Positions 5,821-6,925 of a stretch of 6,925 bases of DNA are shown here, in pieces; positions within the stretch are counted from its first letter, which is position 1; each line of letters starts with the position of its first letter. Below the pieces are notes generated by a model, which was not told the DNA's origin, ran no database searches, and saw nothing but the letters and a program-made list of their open reading frames with translations. This DNA comes from Clostridia bacterium (GTDB taxonomy: Bacteria; Bacillota; Clostridia; Christensenellales; Borkfalkiaceae). A program made the position numbers and the translations under genes. The stretch lies in assembly GCA_900769565.1 (NCBI GenBank), contig CAAGHC010000074.1:1-6925 (forward strand). The letters are read 5' to 3'.

Positions 5821-6925
5821 TTTTAACGGGTAAACATAGTGGCTTTTGTTTTGGCGTTAAAAGGGCTGTGAACCAAGCTAAAAGTCTTAAAGGTAACGGT
5901 AATTTTATTTTAGGTGATATAATTCATAACGAATCGGTAATAAATGATTTGAGAATGCGTGGCTTAATTACCGTTGACACTATTGATGACGATAGAATAA
6001 AGACTGGCGACACCTTGCTTATTCGTACGCATGGTGAGGGAAAAAAAACTTTTGAAAGAGCCAAAGAATTAGGGGTTAACGTAATTGATTGCACTTGTCC
6101 TTTCGTTAGAGATATTCAAAAAATTGTAGAAAAACATTATAACGACGGGTATCAAATTGCTATTATAGGAAACGGCGAACATCCTGAAATCAAGGGTATA
6201 AACGGTTGGTGTGAAAACTCTGCAATTATTACCGATGATGCGAGTGTTTTATCTTCAATAAAAGCTGATAAATTGTGCATTGTAGTTCAAACTACCTTTT
6301 CTGAAATAAAATTTGACAAAATAATAAAAAATTTTGTCGCTAGCAATGTTAAAACAGTTGATATTTTCAAAACAATTTGCTATACTACAACAAAGCGACA
6401 GAAAGAGGCGGAACTTTTGTCTAACGAATGTGACGCTGTTCTTGTTCTAGGCGGTGCAAATAGTAACAATACTGATAAGTTATTTGAAATTTGTTCGAAT
6501 AATTGCAGTAAGGTTTATCGGATAATTAACCCCGCCGAATTTGATTACGAAAAAATAAAAAGTATTAATAAATTAGGAATTGTAATGGGGGCATCAACGC
6601 CTACCGAACAATTTCAGGAGGTTATCTCAAACATGAGCAACATTACAGAAGAAATCATCACGGAAACCGTTGAAAGTCAAGAAGAAGTTAAAACGGTTGA
6701 AACTACTGCGGAAGTAGCACAAACGACTGAAAAGTCAGAAATGGAAAAAGCTTTTAATAGTATTAAGCCCAACAAAGATTACAAAATTGGTCAAATAGTT
6801 TCCGCAAGCATATCTTCTGCTAAAGACGACGGCTTGACCTTGTCTTTAAAGAATTCTAAAAAAGACTTTGAACTTCCCAAAGATGAAATGCTTGGGGATA
6901 AAGAATATAAAATCGGCGACGAAAT
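5814..6925 (+). CDS. ispH: IspH - ribosomal protein S1 fusion, 3' end beyond window
   Basis: This is an open frame from ATG 5814 to the window end (370 codons visible, no stop). Residues 1 to about 272 are IspH, the [4Fe-4S] reductase that makes IPP and DMAPP in the last step of the MEP pathway. Cluster cysteines are C12 (GFCFGV), C95 (DCTCPF) and C189 (TICYTT). Substrate residues are H38 (IIHNES), H73 (RTHGEG), H123 and E125 (GEHPE), T160/T161 (VVQTT), S217 and N219 (GGANSNNT) and S261 (GASTP). An acidic Glu/Thr/Val linker (274-310) leads to the first, rather divergent S1 RNA-binding domain from about 321 (YKIGQIVSASI). Such fusions are known in Clostridia. AAGGA (5803-5807) lies 6 bases before the start, inside plsC. 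Oddities: an extra cysteine (C93) next to the C95 ligand, and a strong ribosome site at the domain junction. Confidence 0.93.
   Translation, partial: MLILTGKHSGFCFGVKRAVNQAKSLKGNGNFILGDIIHNESVINDLRMRGLITVDTIDDDRIKTGDTLLIRTHGEGKKTFERAKELGVNVIDCTCPFVRDIQKIVEKHYNDGYQIAIIGNGEHPEIKGINGWCENSAIITDDASVLSSIKADKLCIVVQTTFSEIKFDKIIKNFVASNVKTVDIFKTICYTTTKRQKEAELLSNECDAVLVLGGANSNNTDKLFEICSNNCSKVYRIINPAEFDYEKIKSINKLGIVMGASTPTEQFQEVISNMSNITEEIITETVESQEEVKTVETTAEVAQTTEKSEMEKAFNSIKPNKDYKIGQIVSASISSAKDDGLTLSLKNSKKDFELPKDEMLGDKEYKIGDE
6315..6338. repeat. 8-bp perfect inverted repeat inside ispH
   Basis: GACAAAAT (6315-6322) and ATTTTGTC (6331-6338) are exact reverse complements around an A-rich 8-base centre. 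It lies wholly within IspH codons. A TTGACA overlaps the left arm, but no -10 follows at 17 bases, so it is not a promoter. It may be chance in AT-rich DNA. Confidence 0.4.
6616..6635 (+). promoter_or_regulatory. rpsA: Internal ribosome binding site and ATG at the IspH/S1 junction
   Basis: AGGAGGT (6616-6622) is a full Shine-Dalgarno core, and with the following bases it fits AGGAGGTnATC, the complement of the 16S rRNA tail. It lies 10 bases before an in-frame ATG (6633-6635, M274). That ATG comes directly after the IspH domain and before the acidic linker, where a free S1 protein would begin. The site uses CAG and GAG codons, which are in the minority in this gene. Confidence 0.55.

Noticed and set aside
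6313..6341. TTGACA in ispH as an internal promoter
   Set aside because: At 17 bases downstream the sequence is GTCGCT, not a -10 box; TTGACA here encodes Phe-Asp-Lys in frame.
1..6925. CRISPR array, insertion sequence, prophage or attachment site (including next to the tRNA)
   Set aside because: I saw no spaced direct repeats, transposase, integrase or duplicated tRNA end; all genes are conserved housekeeping families in tight order.

Overview
The window is low-GC, gene-dense DNA, very probably from a Clostridia-type Firmicute. Three things point that way: the AT-rich composition with GGAG/GAGG ribosome binding sites; the gene order cmk - plsC - ispH fused to ribosomal protein S1, which is a clostridial arrangement; and the close match of every product to a Gram-positive housekeeping family. 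I cannot name a genus.

Layout. Positions 1-65 hold the 5' part of a minus-strand tRNA-Trp, cut by the window edge, with a perfect consensus promoter at 79-107. Everything else is on the plus strand. A near-consensus promoter at 179-207 drives proC and rnhA, whose stop and start codons share one base. A membrane protein of the VTT (TVP38/TMEM64, DedA-like) family follows at 1548-2459. Next are surE and an overlapping HI0933/BaiN-like flavoprotein (2499-4447). A third block, cmk - plsC - ispH::rpsA (4522 to the window end), has its own extended -10 promoter. The last gene runs off the window, so it has the complete IspH part, an acidic linker and the start of the first S1 domain. No gap exceeds 300 bases. 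The largest (66-257) holds only the two divergent promoters in AT-rich DNA. I see no GC-rich hairpin followed by a T run anywhere, so no intrinsic terminator separates the plus-strand blocks.

Functionally this is housekeeping: proline synthesis, RNA-DNA hybrid removal, nucleotide metabolism (SurE, Cmk), phospholipid acylation (PlsC), isoprenoid precursor synthesis (IspH) and translation (S1). I found no defence, mobile or secondary-metabolite system.

The points worth a second look are about expression. (1) A strong Shine-Dalgarno and in-frame ATG lie exactly at the IspH/S1 junction and could give a free S1 protein. (2) The VTT gene and surE lack a Shine-Dalgarno and have extended -10 boxes placed so that their mRNAs would be leaderless or nearly so; both carry a shared 14-base motif just upstream. 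(3) Asn/Asp/Tyr/His codons before valine end in C in 29 of the 31 cases I counted.
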